Assembly: GCA_022821065.1 (NCBI GenBank)
Contig: JAJEEK010000111.1
Location: 1-64,000 of the forward strand
Source of the DNA: Candidatus Poribacteria bacterium
GTDB lineage: Bacteria; Poribacteria; WGA-4E; WGA-3G
Reading direction: 5' to 3'
Length of the DNA stretch: 64,000 bases
Shown: positions 1-8,688 of the stretch, one piece after another
Position numbering within the stretch: position 1 is the stretch's first letter
How the letters are laid out: every line of letters starts with the position of its first letter
Translations under genes and position numbers: made by a program
The notes under the pieces: generated by a model
Databases searched by the model: none
The model's input: the letters and a program-made list of their open reading frames with translations, nothing else
Told to the model about the DNA's origin: nothing

Positions 1-1
1 G

Positions 2-232
2 TATTTATGTCCACGGCTGTCTACTTCAGACGTTGTTGTTCTTGATAATGCGAGGATCCACAAGACGCGTCGGACGCGTGAGTTGATAGAAGCATCGGGA
101 GCAGAGATATTGTTTTTGCCACCTTATTCACCCGACTACAATCCGATTGAACACGACTTTGCGAATATCAAACGTCTCAGAGAATACAATGCTCATAGAA
201 CCATTGATGAAGTCATAAACATGTATCTTTAA
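2..232 (+). CDS. IS630-family transposase, 3' end only (partial)
   Basis: The frame is open from the window edge to TAA at 230-232 and gives about 76 residues, the C-terminal part of a DDE transposase. It contains the block VVLDNARIHKT, in which D is the second catalytic aspartate, followed by LPPYSPDYNPIEHDF, in which E is the last catalytic glutamate, the pattern of the IS630/Tc1-mariner (DDE_3) group. The N-terminal part lies outside the window. The right end of the element is probably within the next tens of bases (CTATAG near 244), but without the left end this cannot be confirmed. Confidence 0.85.
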   Translation, partial: YLCPRLSTSDVVVLDNARIHKTRRTRELIEASGAEILFLPPYSPDYNPIEHDFANIKRLREYNAHRTIDEVINMYL

Positions 233-356
233 TTCTAATGTTTACTATAGTTGTCAGTACGCAATCGTCTGCCTATGAGGACGGAATGTTTATAGAAACC
301 TAATTTAAAGTATAGCACATATAGCAGCAGATGTCAAAATGGTTTTCAGGCATCAG

Positions 357-520
357 CAGAGCCGTTTAGTTTACATATCTGCTTTATATATGTATACGAT
401 TTCCTCTGTAGGAGCGAGTGTTTTTGCTTAAGAAATCCGCAGAAATACCCAAGCAATCCGCAGAAACACCCTATCAAAAACACCCCCAGCAAAAACGGTA
501 TTTCTTCTGCTCTCGATCTT
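357..520 (+). repeat. REP/MITE-like element with long hairpin core (copy 1)
   Basis: The stretch 233-616 holds no gene. From 357 it matches the left end and body of the 143-bp MITE at 49223-49365 (TTTAGTTT, ACATAT, CTTTATAT, then GTAGGAGCGAG at 408-418). The complementary arm (CTCTCGATC) follows at about 510-518, so about 90 bases sit in the loop. That loop has its own inverted repeat (GTTTTTGCT / AGCAAAAAC) and a direct repeat around AATCCGCAGAAA. The 408-520 part recurs in reverse complement at 14904-15016. The right terminus was not resolved. Confidence 0.75.
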
Positions 521-568
521 CGTACCCATAAGATTACAAGACAAGTTCTTTTATAAAACTCACGTTCT

Positions 569-601
569 TTAACTGAGTACTGATAACCAGTACTCTGGCA
601 A
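569..601. repeat. heptad-type intergenic repeat
   Basis: Short run of AACTGA / TACTGATAACCAGTACT-type sequence belonging to the degenerate CAGTTAT heptanucleotide family found in most larger gaps of this window. It lies just upstream of the livG promoter. Confidence 0.5.
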
Positions 602-616
602 CCATCAAAAAACTAA

Positions 617-646
617 TTGACTTGCACCTTTTAATTGAAGTATACT
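617..646 (+). promoter_or_regulatory. sigma70 promoter of livGF
   Basis: TTGACT at 617-622 and TATACT at 641-646 are separated by 18 bases. Transcription would start near 652, about 27 bases before the livG start chosen here. It also rules out the upstream ATG at 622, which overlaps the -35 box. Confidence 0.65.
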
Positions 647-678
647 TTAAACACAGAGACCTTGATGAGGAGACAAGA

Positions 679-1458
679 ATGAAAAACACGCCTATACGGC
701 TGCTCGCGACGAATGGACTTAGTCGGCATTATGGTGGGGTTATCGCGTTGTCGGAAGTGACAATGGCGGTGCATCCTGGACAAATCTTCAGCCTAATAGG
801 TCCAAACGGTGCCGGTAAAACGACACTTTTTAATTGCGTCACTGGACTTGATAAACCGACGTTCGGGACTATTGAATTCTTAGGTGAGCCAATTTCTGGA
901 CTACGTCCGGACGAGGTCACGGCACTTGGTATCGGTAGAACCTTTCAAAATATACGGCTCTTCGCGGATCTGACAGTCCTTGATAACGTCAAAATCGGGA
1001 GACATCCGCGAACGAAAAGTACATTCATCGGTGCAGTCTTCCGTACGCGGCGTCAAACATTGGAAGAGGCAGCTATTACCGAACGGGCACACGAGATGTT
1101 GACGTTCGTCGGGTTAGATGAACTCAGCGATCAAACAGCCGGTAACCTCTCCTACGGCGACCAACGACGCGTCGAGATTGCGCGAGCGTTGGCGACTGAA
1201 CCGAGACTCCTGCTCCTTGATGAACCCGCCGCCGGAATGAACCCGCAAGAAACACAAGAACTCATTGATCTCATCTATGCAATACGCGAACAAGGTGTGA
1301 CTGTCCTCCTGATTGAGCATGATGTCAAACTCGTCATGCAAATCTCGGATTGGGTGACGGTTTTAGATCATGGCGAGAAAATCAGTGGGGGAGAACCTGC
1401 AGACGTACAGAACGACGAACGCGTCATTGAAGCCTATCTTGGCGTGGCGGATGAATAA
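679..1458 (+). CDS. livG: Branched-chain amino acid ABC transporter ATP-binding protein LivG
   Basis: This 259-residue cytoplasmic ATPase would power import of branched-chain amino acids or a related substrate (HAAT family). Walker A is GPNGAGKTT, the ABC signature is LSYGDQRRVEIARA, Walker B is LLLLDEPAAGMNP and the switch histidine lies in LLIEHDVKLV. AAGMNP after Walker B and the length are typical of LivG rather than LivF. The start at 679 has GAGGAG six bases upstream (667-672). It is followed two bases downstream by livF. The permease (livHM) and binding protein are not in the window, so the true substrate is unknown. Confidence 0.9.
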   Translation: MKNTPIRLLATNGLSRHYGGVIALSEVTMAVHPGQIFSLIGPNGAGKTTLFNCVTGLDKPTFGTIEFLGEPISGLRPDEVTALGIGRTFQNIRLFADLTVLDNVKIGRHPRTKSTFIGAVFRTRRQTLEEAAITERAHEMLTFVGLDELSDQTAGNLSYGDQRRVEIARALATEPRLLLLDEPAAGMNPQETQELIDLIYAIREQGVTVLLIEHDVKLVMQISDWVTVLDHGEKISGGEPADVQNDERVIEAYLGVADE

Positions 1459-1460
1459 CT

Positions 1461-2165
1461 ATGCTTGAACTTAGAGACATTCATACCTATTACGGCAATA
1501 TCCGAGCTGTGCGCGGGATTTCGCTGACTGTTAACGCTGGCGAGATGGTCTGTTTAATTGGCGCGAACGGTGCCGGAAAATCGACGACACTCATGACCGT
1601 TTCCGGTATTCATACACCGACTAACGGTAATATCCATTTTGAGGGACAAGATATAACAGAGACTTCAGCGGAAGATCGCGTCGCACTCGGCATCTCACAG
1701 GTACCGGAAGGACGGCTCATCTTCTCCGATATGACTGTCCTTGAAAACCTTGAACTCGGTGCCTATAAGCGAAACGATAAGGATGGTATCACGGCGGATC
1801 TTGATAAGATTTTCCAGTTCTTCCCAGTCCTCCAAGAACGCCAGAAGCAGCGCGGCGGCAATCTCAGCGGCGGTGAACAACAGATGTTAGCGATAGGACG
1901 TGCACTGATGTCACATCCGAGACTCCTACTGCTTGATGAACCCTCCTTAGGACTTGCCCCTCTCATTGTTAAGCAAATCTTTGAGATCATTGAACAGATC
2001 AATACTGACGGCACAACGGTGCTACTCGTTGAACAGAACGCACAGATCGCGTTGCAAGTAACCGACCGCGGCTACGTCATGGAAACCGGTGAAATTACAA
2101 TTGAAGGCACCTCTGCCGACCTGTTAGCCGATGAACGCGTCCGACAGGCGTATCTGGGTGAATAG
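1461..2165 (+). CDS. livF: Branched-chain amino acid ABC transporter ATP-binding protein LivF
   Basis: The 234-residue second ATPase of a LivFG pair carries Walker A GANGAGKST, signature LSGGEQQMLAIGRALM and Walker B LLLLDEPSLGLAP. The segment GISQVPEGRLIF is typical of LivF. It starts two bases after the livG stop, so the two are very probably translated from one mRNA as a heterodimer. The length is normal for the family. The transported compound cannot be told from the ATPases alone; urea and amide systems use the same architecture. Confidence 0.9.
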   Translation: MLELRDIHTYYGNIRAVRGISLTVNAGEMVCLIGANGAGKSTTLMTVSGIHTPTNGNIHFEGQDITETSAEDRVALGISQVPEGRLIFSDMTVLENLELGAYKRNDKDGITADLDKIFQFFPVLQERQKQRGGNLSGGEQQMLAIGRALMSHPRLLLLDEPSLGLAPLIVKQIFEIIEQINTDGTTVLLVEQNAQIALQVTDRGYVMETGEITIEGTSADLLADERVRQAYLGE

Positions 2166-2335
2166 TTATCAATACGGTTTTCTACGAAAACCTTTCGGTT
2201 CTCAGTACTCAGGACTCGGTTTTCAGTTAGGAGATGTTGTGGTTAATCAGATGTCTCGTTAATCAGATGTCTCTTTAACTGATGACTGAGTACTGAGAGG
2301 GGACGTAGGTGCCGTCCTGTTAACTGACAACTAAA
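2166..2335. repeat. heptad-type repeat block with hairpin
   Basis: The gap between livF and lgt is almost wholly repetitive. A hairpin at 2173-2196 (GGTTTTC / GAAAACC, loop TAC) recurs in reverse complement at 12928-12953 and 39598-39623. It is followed by degenerate CAGTACT/CAGTTA heptads and by two copies of TTAATCAGATGTCTC. No promoter was recognised here. Confidence 0.7.
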
Positions 2336-2353
2336 ACAGGAGAACAAATTTCA

Positions 2354-3184
2354 ATGTACCCGACGATTGTCGATTTCGGTCCGTTCGGTATCCATAGTTT
2401 TGGACTGATGATAGCGACGGCGTTTATTACGTCTGCATTTGTGATACAACACGAGTTAAAACGCCGCGGATTCGTACCGGATGTCGCACAGATGATCGTC
2501 TTCGCAGCGGGTATCGGTGGTATCGTCGGCGCGAAAATCTATGCAGCACTCTTAGACGGTCAGTTCACGTTTGCAGAGCTCTTCTCAACGAGTGGGCTGG
2601 TCTGGTACGGCGGTTTCATCGGCGGTTGTCTCGGAGTCCTCATCATCGTCCTCCGTTCGCCGAACCCGACGCTTGCAACGATTGATATTATCGGACCCGT
2701 GGTGCTTTTGGGGTACGGGATCGGACGGATCGGTTGTCTCTTGGCAGGCGATGGTGATTACGGGCCGCCGTCGGATTTACCGTGGGCGATGGCGTTCCCG
2801 AACGGCACAGTCCCAACGGACGTACCAGTGCATCCAACCCCAATCTATGAAACGCTGATGTCGTTTACATTCTTTGGTATCCTCTGGGCGCAGCGTCTGA
2901 AGTGGGAAGCGTTTCAAGGCTTATTGTTCGGGGCAAGTCTGATTTTATTAGGTGTTGAACGTTTTATAGCGGAGTTCTGGCGTATCACGCCGCGGGTATT
3001 CGGTTGGATGACAGCGGCACAGATTTTTAGTATTATAGCATTTATCGTTGGTATTGTTATTGTGTTCTGGGCGCGTTCGCGTCCGCCGGTGGTCCCTGAA
3101 GCCGTGCCTGCCGTTGGAAATGGGACGATAACCAAAGCATCGGAATCGGCATTACCAACACGCAAACGCCGTAGGCGCCGGTAA
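2354..3184 (+). CDS. lgt: Prolipoprotein diacylglyceryl transferase
   Basis: This integral membrane enzyme (276 aa) transfers diacylglycerol from phosphatidylglycerol to the lipobox cysteine of prelipoproteins, the first step of lipoprotein maturation. Hydrophobic segments alternate through residues 10-240. The Lgt signature region is present as GRIGCLLAGDGDYG, with the conserved arginine, and VHPTPIYE carries the His-Pro and Tyr seen in the family. The C-terminus ends in an arginine/lysine-rich cytoplasmic tail. The start at 2354 is preceded by AGGAG. The window encodes at least two likely lipoprotein substrates (19771 and 20559). Confidence 0.9.
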   Translation: MYPTIVDFGPFGIHSFGLMIATAFITSAFVIQHELKRRGFVPDVAQMIVFAAGIGGIVGAKIYAALLDGQFTFAELFSTSGLVWYGGFIGGCLGVLIIVLRSPNPTLATIDIIGPVVLLGYGIGRIGCLLAGDGDYGPPSDLPWAMAFPNGTVPTDVPVHPTPIYETLMSFTFFGILWAQRLKWEAFQGLLFGASLILLGVERFIAEFWRITPRVFGWMTAAQIFSIIAFIVGIVIVFWARSRPPVVPEAVPAVGNGTITKASESALPTRKRRRRR

Positions 3185-3252
3185 TCGGCTGATAACCAAT
3201 AGCCATTATATACCTTAATTAAAAGAAGCGAAAAAAGGATACGAAAAAACAC

Positions 3253-3990
3253 GTGCAAACAAAACGGATCTGCCTCTGGTCAGGACCGCGGAACGTTTCT
3301 ACTGCGGTCATGTACGCGTTCGCGCAACGCAGCGATACGCAGGTCATTGACGAACCACTCTATGCACACTATCTCTACAGAAAATACGGGGCCGATGCTA
3401 CCAATAGCACGCACCCCGCTACTGCTGAAGTCCTGGCATCTATGTCCACGGATGAGACGGTCGTGATTCGCGATGTCATTCTCGGTCCGTGCGACAGACC
3501 TGTGTTGTTCATGAAACAGATGGCGCACCACCTCATTGATATAGATCTCAATTTCCTACAACAGACCCACAACGTTTTTCTAATTCGAGACCCGCGCGAG
3601 ATGCTCCCGTCGCTTGCGAAAGTCATCGGCACGCCGACGCTCGCGGATACCGGACTGAAAACACAACACGATCTGTTAATCTCACTCCGTGCTACCGGTC
3701 AATTGCCACCGATTCTCGATGCGCAGTTGCTTTTAGAGGATCCGCGTGGCGTTTTGGCGCAGCTCTGTCAACGGCTCGGTTTGGCGTTTGAAGGCTCGAT
3801 GTTATCTTGGGAGACGGGTGGTAACCCTGCCGATGGAGTCTGGGCACCGTATTGGTATACGAATGTGCATCGGAGTACCGGTTTCGCGCCGTATCGTCCG
3901 AAATCGGAGCCGTTTCCGTCGGAATTGAGAGAGGTATTATCCGAATGTTCGCAGTATTACAAAGCACTTCGCGCCGATGCGATATGTTAA
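3253..3990 (+). CDS. Sulfotransferase-like family protein
   Basis: The 245-residue cytoplasmic protein opens with CLWSGPRNVSTAVMYAFAQ, which resembles the 5'-phosphosulfate-binding loop of PAPS sulfotransferases in the divergent group with GPRNVST. VFLIRDPREMLPSL corresponds to the 3'-phosphate-binding region (R-D-P). The probable start is GTG at 3253, with AAGGAT about 12 bases upstream. Sulfonation of a small molecule or glycan is the likely activity; the acceptor is unknown. It stands alone, and a GCTGTCAGCC-type repeat follows its stop. Confidence 0.6.
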   Translation: MQTKRICLWSGPRNVSTAVMYAFAQRSDTQVIDEPLYAHYLYRKYGADATNSTHPATAEVLASMSTDETVVIRDVILGPCDRPVLFMKQMAHHLIDIDLNFLQQTHNVFLIRDPREMLPSLAKVIGTPTLADTGLKTQHDLLISLRATGQLPPILDAQLLLEDPRGVLAQLCQRLGLAFEGSMLSWETGGNPADGVWAPYWYTNVHRSTGFAPYRPKSEPFPSELREVLSECSQYYKALRADAIC

Positions 3991-4036
3991 TTGCTGTCAG
4001 CCCATAACCGACAGTTGTCGGCTGACAGCTAAAAGC
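3990..4036. repeat. GGCTGAC-type heptad repeat
   Basis: The sequence is built from GCTGTCAGCC, CCGACAGTTGTCGG and GCTGACAGCT, so it can fold on itself. It separates the convergent sulfotransferase-like and UPF0182 genes. The same family recurs at 20476, 25631, 28980, 37950, 45933 and 48148. Confidence 0.65.
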
Positions 4037-4039
4037 CAT

Positions 4040-7000
4040 CTACCTATCCCCCGGTGCCTTCATCATATTCATCATCTGTTCTATGATCTGCCGCCTTTGC
4101 GCTGCAGTTGACGCATCGAGCTGCTCAAGCTGCTGGCGAAGTTCGTCCATCGTTTTCGGTTTCTCACCATTCTTCGCTTCGCCATTTTCGGATTCACCGT
4201 TTACCGGTAACCCGAATATCAAGAAATTCAACGCTTCATCGAAGGTTTTTGCAGGCACAGCGTCGAGCTCATTCGCACCTGACTTCAAGATAACCATCTC
4301 TAATTTCGGTCGCCGCGGCTTGCTATCGTCACCCTCGTCCTTCTCACCTTTCTTCGACTTCGTTTTTTTCGCTTGTAGGTAGATCGCTTCAAGATAAAAC
4401 AGTGCGTCTTCAACGGGGATGATCAACAGATTTCCGCGAATCACATCGTTCGCTTCTCGCCAATCCCGCAGCTGACGTGTCGTATTTTTATTGATGTCGT
4501 CCTCGACCTGCGTAGGACCAGCGACACCGGCATTTTCTGGCAACACATAAATGATACGTTCACCGTAGTGCGGTGGATCGCAACGTGTGACCATCCACGC
4601 CTTCAACTGTTTCTCCCGAGCCCGCGGTGCGAACGGAATCACATTCACAAATTCGATCTCCGACTCACCCGGCAACTGCAGCATCGCGTAGTACGGCATC
4701 ATCTCCTGATCCGGGTCCGAGGTATAGTACGCCTCTTTCGGAATCGACCACGGATTCGTCTTGTTATAGAAGCCGATTGCTTGCTGGTAGTATTTGCCGT
4801 ACAGGGTCGCTTGGATGCGCGTCAGATAATCCGGATACCGCAGATGCGCCGCCAAACCCTCTGGCATTTCGGAGAGCGATTTAAAGAGACCCGGAAACCC
4901 TTTCTGATACGACGCTATGACCTCTTCACCCTCCTTCACGGCGTAGAAATTCACCGCACCCGTATACGCATCAACGACAGCGACACCGGAATTGCGGATA
5001 TAGTTGAACTTATCGAAATCCGGCTCGTCGTACGGGTCAATACTCGATTCCGAGAGTTGCGTCTGATCGTCGCTATACTCCTGTGAGTTCGGATAATATC
5101 GGCTCGTCACGTAGAAATCAATGATCCAGTAGAGTTTGCCATTATTGATGACGATATATGGGTCGGGGTCGTAGTTGAGGAACGGCGCGATATAGGAGAC
5201 ACGATCCGAAACAAGTCGTTTGTCGCGTCGGGTACCAATCTTCCGGCGAAACATAATCCGACTCTCCGGTGTCAATTTTTCTGATATAAGTATCGGGAAG
5301 AAATCGAACCGAAGCGCAAAACACAACCGTCGGAACCAGCCGCCTATCGGGACACCGCCATCGCCTTTATAGACGTGCCGCTGCCACTCTGGTATTTCTT
5401 CAACCTCGTCAGTTTCCACCTCCGCTTCATGTCCGCCGCTCCCCGCATCGCTACGCGTATTGACAATCATATAGTTGCGGATCATCTCACCGTAGTAGAT
5501 TTGTGGGGACTCGACTTTCAGATCTTCATAGCCTTCGTAGTCTATCGGTGTATCCTTGACCCAAAGTTTCGGTAAACCTTCACCAACGAATTCGTTTACG
5601 GGGGCAACACAGACACCGTAGCCGTAGACGAATGTGTTCAGGTCCGTTTTCAACCGGTCCCACCCTATAATATCAGATTCCGGGTCGATCTCGCGTGCAG
5701 CAATTAGGACTTGCCGATACTCACCGTTAACGGTGTATCGGTCAACATCGGTGTACGGGTGGAAGTTGTAGTGCGGTTTAATCTGTTGCTCGCGGAGTGC
5801 CTCATATAGCACGCGCCGATCCCATATCTGTATATTCTTTTTAATCGCCGGGTTCTCCGTTATCATCTCCAATGTTGCGGGCCCGGGTTCAAAGTCTACG
5901 GTCCTAATGGTATCAAGTTCAAAGGCGCGGCGCGTCTCTTCAATGTGTTTCTGGAGGTAGGGCTGCTCTCTCGTGATCGGTTCCACGCGCATCCGTGCCA
6001 CGTGTAGACCTAACGGGTAGACATGAATCAGCAGTACATAGCCCAATCCCCAGACTGCTGCCGTTACGTACCACAACAACCGTCGTCTCCAGAAGAGGTT
6101 CAGCAGGATAACAACGGCGATACCGATGAGTACCCCGCAATAGATTTTCGTTGCACCGGCGAGGTGGAAGTCTACATAAAACAGCCCGTGCAGCGTCTCG
6201 AATCCGGTCGTCAAGGGTCGCGTATAAACCTTACCCCAGAGGTTCGCGAAACTACGCCAGCCTGAGACGAGCAGCAGCAGCAACCAGAGTGCCGTACCGT
6301 GGAAAATGATGTGCCGCTTTACCCGCGCCATCGTGTGCGCATCCCGACGATAGTAGAAATTATAGAGCAACCCGACGACAATGCACGTCACCCACAGCAG
6401 AATCTGTACCCAGAGGCTCAGCCACTTGTGCATTGGGTAACTAAAAAGGTAGAAATTCCGATCTTTCCCGAAGTGCAGCCCGTCTTCACCGACTGCAACC
6501 GCCGCATCGGGGCGGTTGAGGTATCGGACGACGGTATCATCGAGCAGGAGCATCGGTATCGCCATCAGAAGCGCAAGGACGATGGTGATACAAATGACAG
6601 TACGGTGGAACGAGAAGGTCTGCGTATGCGTCCACCGTCGGAAGGCGCGCGATTCTGGACACAGGACATTCGCAATCGCTGCGTTGATGTTCATGAACCC
6701 CGCAGCAACGACAAAGCAGAGCGTGAAGAACCCCCACCGAATCCGGTGAAGCCGCCAGAAAATGCCTTCGTAACCCAGAGATTCGTGCCATAGGTGTTCT
6801 GTATACAGGAACGAGAGTGGATAAAACATACTCGCACCGACGAGTCCACCGAACGTCCAGAGCAGGTATGCTTGGAGTTTACCAAAGCGGTCGCGGCGGT
6901 GATAATCGCCGCGTCGGTATCGGAAGATACCCCATATTAAGGCAACGCTAACGACAAACCCACTAAGGAGCAGCTGTGCAATAGCGATATTCGCTGACAT
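4040..7000 (-). CDS. UPF0182 family large membrane protein
   Basis: The protein has 986 residues. The first ~340 hold about seven to nine hydrophobic segments; the rest is a long soluble region, probably outside the membrane. The block around YGYGVCVAPVNEFVGEGLPK, followed by QIYYGE and NYMIVNTR, is the hallmark of UPF0182 (DUF4129-unrelated) proteins. The C-terminus is lysine-rich and acidic. The start at 7000 is backed by a perfect AGGAGGT and a promoter at 7029-7057. The function of the family is unknown. The length is at the upper end of the family. Confidence 0.85.
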   Translation of the reverse strand: MSANIAIAQLLLSGFVVSVALIWGIFRYRRGDYHRRDRFGKLQAYLLWTFGGLVGASMFYPLSFLYTEHLWHESLGYEGIFWRLHRIRWGFFTLCFVVAAGFMNINAAIANVLCPESRAFRRWTHTQTFSFHRTVICITIVLALLMAIPMLLLDDTVVRYLNRPDAAVAVGEDGLHFGKDRNFYLFSYPMHKWLSLWVQILLWVTCIVVGLLYNFYYRRDAHTMARVKRHIIFHGTALWLLLLLVSGWRSFANLWGKVYTRPLTTGFETLHGLFYVDFHLAGATKIYCGVLIGIAVVILLNLFWRRRLLWYVTAAVWGLGYVLLIHVYPLGLHVARMRVEPITREQPYLQKHIEETRRAFELDTIRTVDFEPGPATLEMITENPAIKKNIQIWDRRVLYEALREQQIKPHYNFHPYTDVDRYTVNGEYRQVLIAAREIDPESDIIGWDRLKTDLNTFVYGYGVCVAPVNEFVGEGLPKLWVKDTPIDYEGYEDLKVESPQIYYGEMIRNYMIVNTRSDAGSGGHEAEVETDEVEEIPEWQRHVYKGDGGVPIGGWFRRLCFALRFDFFPILISEKLTPESRIMFRRKIGTRRDKRLVSDRVSYIAPFLNYDPDPYIVINNGKLYWIIDFYVTSRYYPNSQEYSDDQTQLSESSIDPYDEPDFDKFNYIRNSGVAVVDAYTGAVNFYAVKEGEEVIASYQKGFPGLFKSLSEMPEGLAAHLRYPDYLTRIQATLYGKYYQQAIGFYNKTNPWSIPKEAYYTSDPDQEMMPYYAMLQLPGESEIEFVNVIPFAPRAREKQLKAWMVTRCDPPHYGERIIYVLPENAGVAGPTQVEDDINKNTTRQLRDWREANDVIRGNLLIIPVEDALFYLEAIYLQAKKTKSKKGEKDEGDDSKPRRPKLEMVILKSGANELDAVPAKTFDEALNFLIFGLPVNGESENGEAKNGEKPKTMDELRQQLEQLDASTAAQRRQIIEQMMNMMKAPGDR

Positions 7001-7028
7001 GATTCTTCGACCTCCTGATTGTTACACT

Positions 7029-7057
7029 ATTATAATATAATAGCACAACACGTTCAA
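7029..7057 (-). promoter_or_regulatory. sigma70 promoter of the UPF0182 gene
   Basis: On the minus strand TTGAAC (7057-7052) and TATAAT (7034-7029) are 17 bases apart. The expected start of transcription is near 7022, about 20 bases before the ATG at 7000. Confidence 0.6.
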
Positions 7058-7233
7058 ATTTAGCAAATAGTTGTCAGCACTCACAGCCAGAAAAAAACTT
7101 GCATTTTTTTGTAACCTTTTGTATACTAATAGTGTTAAGTACGGTAGGAAGAACCCGCATACCAAAACTGAGTCCCGTTGATAAGTGGATTTAGGGGTTC
7201 ATACCACCCGACAAAATTTTTTTCGGAATTAAT

Positions 7234-7262
7234 TTGACAAAACTTGCAAATATAGGTATAAT
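7234..7262 (+). promoter_or_regulatory. consensus sigma70 promoter P1
   Basis: TTGACA (7234-7239) and TATAAT (7257-7262) are spaced by 17 bases, an exact consensus. No intact gene follows until 8826. Confidence 0.6.
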
Positions 7263-7345
7263 TAACGCAAGGTAATGTGATTAGACGCAAAATTTTACCC
7301 GTTTTTGCCGATATTCGCACCAAACCAAATTTTTTGAAGAAAAAC

Positions 7346-7374
7346 TTGACATCGTATTACCAATGTGGTATAAT
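7346..7374 (+). promoter_or_regulatory. consensus sigma70 promoter P2 with extended -10
   Basis: TTGACA (7346-7351) and TATAAT (7369-7374) are spaced by 17 bases, with TGG before the -10 box. The 16 bases around the -10 are identical to those of the rpsU promoter at 13940-13968. Downstream lie REP elements and a decayed gene. Confidence 0.65.
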
Positions 7375-7468
7375 ATAGATACATAAGAGACTCAAGTTAT
7401 TGGACGAAGCACTCTGTGCTGGAATCCAGCAACCACTCTTACAACTAATTGCACGAAACAATACGGCA

Positions 7469-7566
7469 GTAGGAGCGAGTTCCGCTCGCGAACCCGCAAG
7501 GCAATCCGATTCGGTAGGAGTGAGTTTTAATCGCGATCTTGTAAAAACGAGTTCCACTCGCGAACC
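7469..7566 (+). repeat. cluster of REP-like GTAGGAGCGAG elements
   Basis: Three adjacent units: GTAGGAGCGAG with arm CTCGCGAA (7469-7492), a degenerate unit with GTAGGAGTGAG and TCGCGATC (7514-7539), and a half unit ACGAGTTCCACTCGCGAA (7546-7563). Each can form a short hairpin. The clustering resembles the paired REP arrangement known from Pseudomonas. Confidence 0.7.
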
Positions 7567-8216
7567 GAACCCGTAGCGGCGCACTAAAGTGGCAACCCTA
7601 AACCACCCAAACGCACCGCATCCCCAAAAATAGTTGACACGTTTCCGTAACTATTGTAGAATTCACAACGTTTATACAAAAGGTTTGGTTGTTTTTGTTG
7701 CAATCCATAACGCAATATAAGAACCAGGCCCTATTTTTCAAGCGTGCTTTGGAAATCATCATACAAGTCGTTGGGGGCAGTCCCTAACCGCACCGCGTTA
7801 GATAAATTTCTAAAATGCGCAAAAAGGTTAGTTCAGAATAGATTTCATCCCTGAATTTGTTCTTGCTTTTGGTTTTTATGGGAATTCCGCTAAAACGGTG
7901 TTCCGGCTGATGTAGAGTGGGAACACCCACAACGGCGTTCCCGAAAAGTTAATATTTTTGTTTTTGTTTTCTTAGGGGGAGAATAAATAAATGTAATTGT
8001 CAAAGAAATTGACATTTTCCTTTAAGACGTATTGCGGACTTATACCCCTCACGCCTTGTATCGCTATCCACCTAAATCTGCAGGCGGGGGTACCCGTGAC
8101 AGAAGCCACGATAAAACCGATCTGATTCGGAATAATAGCCTGCTGGTGGAGCGACGGTAAGACGGTGGACTCATAGAGTAAACCGCAGTGTTTTTGCTTG
8201 GGTGTTTCCCCTATGA
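7567..8216. other. gene-free stretch between REP cluster and pseudogene
   Basis: No intact reading frame is visible. A third promoter-like pair lies at 7634-7662. Near 7980 a GGGGGAG is followed at 7991 by ATG and immediately by TAA, which looks like a ruined start. Around 8188-8207 a GTTTTTGCTTGGGTGTTT fragment matches the loop of the REP/MITE elements at 419-508 and 14920-15005. I recognise no structured RNA family here. Confidence 0.5.
7634..7662 (+). promoter_or_regulatory. sigma70-like promoter P3
   Basis: TTGACA (7634-7639) and TAGAAT (7657-7662) are spaced by 17 bases. It is the third promoter in the same orientation within 430 bases. Confidence 0.5.
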
Positions 8217-8612
8217 AGCCGAAGCCCCTACCTTCACGTAGTGGGTGGTTTCACTAGAAAGGTTGACAACGCTAATCCCGTCGCCATACGCAATGTTGGA
8301 TTCACCGGTGTCGGTTACAACGTGGTACTGACAATGGCACAGAACGGTGAAAACCTCGGCTCTCGTGGTGTTGGTGCGTTTCTTGTATAGCTCTCCAGGT
8401 TCCGTCCGGAACATCTTGAGACTGGCGAAATCGTCGTCTGTTGGGTCACCGAATCCGAAATGAATAACGCAGGATTCAATATCCTCCTTAGTGATGCCGA
8501 AAACGGTGAATTCATCAAATTCTTCGGTCTGGAAACCCTATGCTTTAGCCTCCTTCCCCGTAAACGGACAATCTACAACTTGGAGCGAACTGAAATCACA
8601 AGATTAACTTAG
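8217..8612 (+). pseudogene. decayed C-terminal domain of a secreted surface protein
   Basis: One frame runs from 8217 to TAG at 8610-8612 but is cut by an in-frame TAG at 8388-8390 and has no start. Before the stop it reads AIRNVGFTGVGYNVVLTMAQ; after it RPEHLETGEIVVCWVTESE and NNAGFNILLSDAENGEF. The latter resembles the fibronectin-like C-terminal module of secreted proteins in this kind of genome (recalled pattern, not searched). After about 8540 the sequence no longer follows the pattern, suggesting a further frameshift. A promoter-rich region upstream and a terminator downstream suggest the remains of a once complete gene. Confidence 0.6.
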
Positions 8613-8637
8613 GGATACTCTAACTAACCTACCCGAA

Positions 8638-8680
8638 AGCTACAGGCGATGGACTCTGGTTCATCACCTGTGGCTTTTTT
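8638..8680 (+). terminator. Rho-independent terminator
   Basis: AGCTACAGGCGATG (8638-8651) pairs with CATCACCTGTGGCT (8662-8675) with one mismatch and one wobble, followed by a run of T. It ends the decayed region on the plus strand. Confidence 0.8.
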
Positions 8681-8688
8681 AGTAGTTG

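Noticed and set aside
622-678. Upstream start for livG at 622
   Set aside because: It overlaps the -35 box of the promoter at 617-646; GAGGAG and family length support 679.
7380-8640. RNase P RNA, tmRNA or another large structured RNA in the promoter-rich gap
   Set aside because: I did not find the conserved blocks of these RNAs, and part of the stretch is clearly a decayed protein gene.
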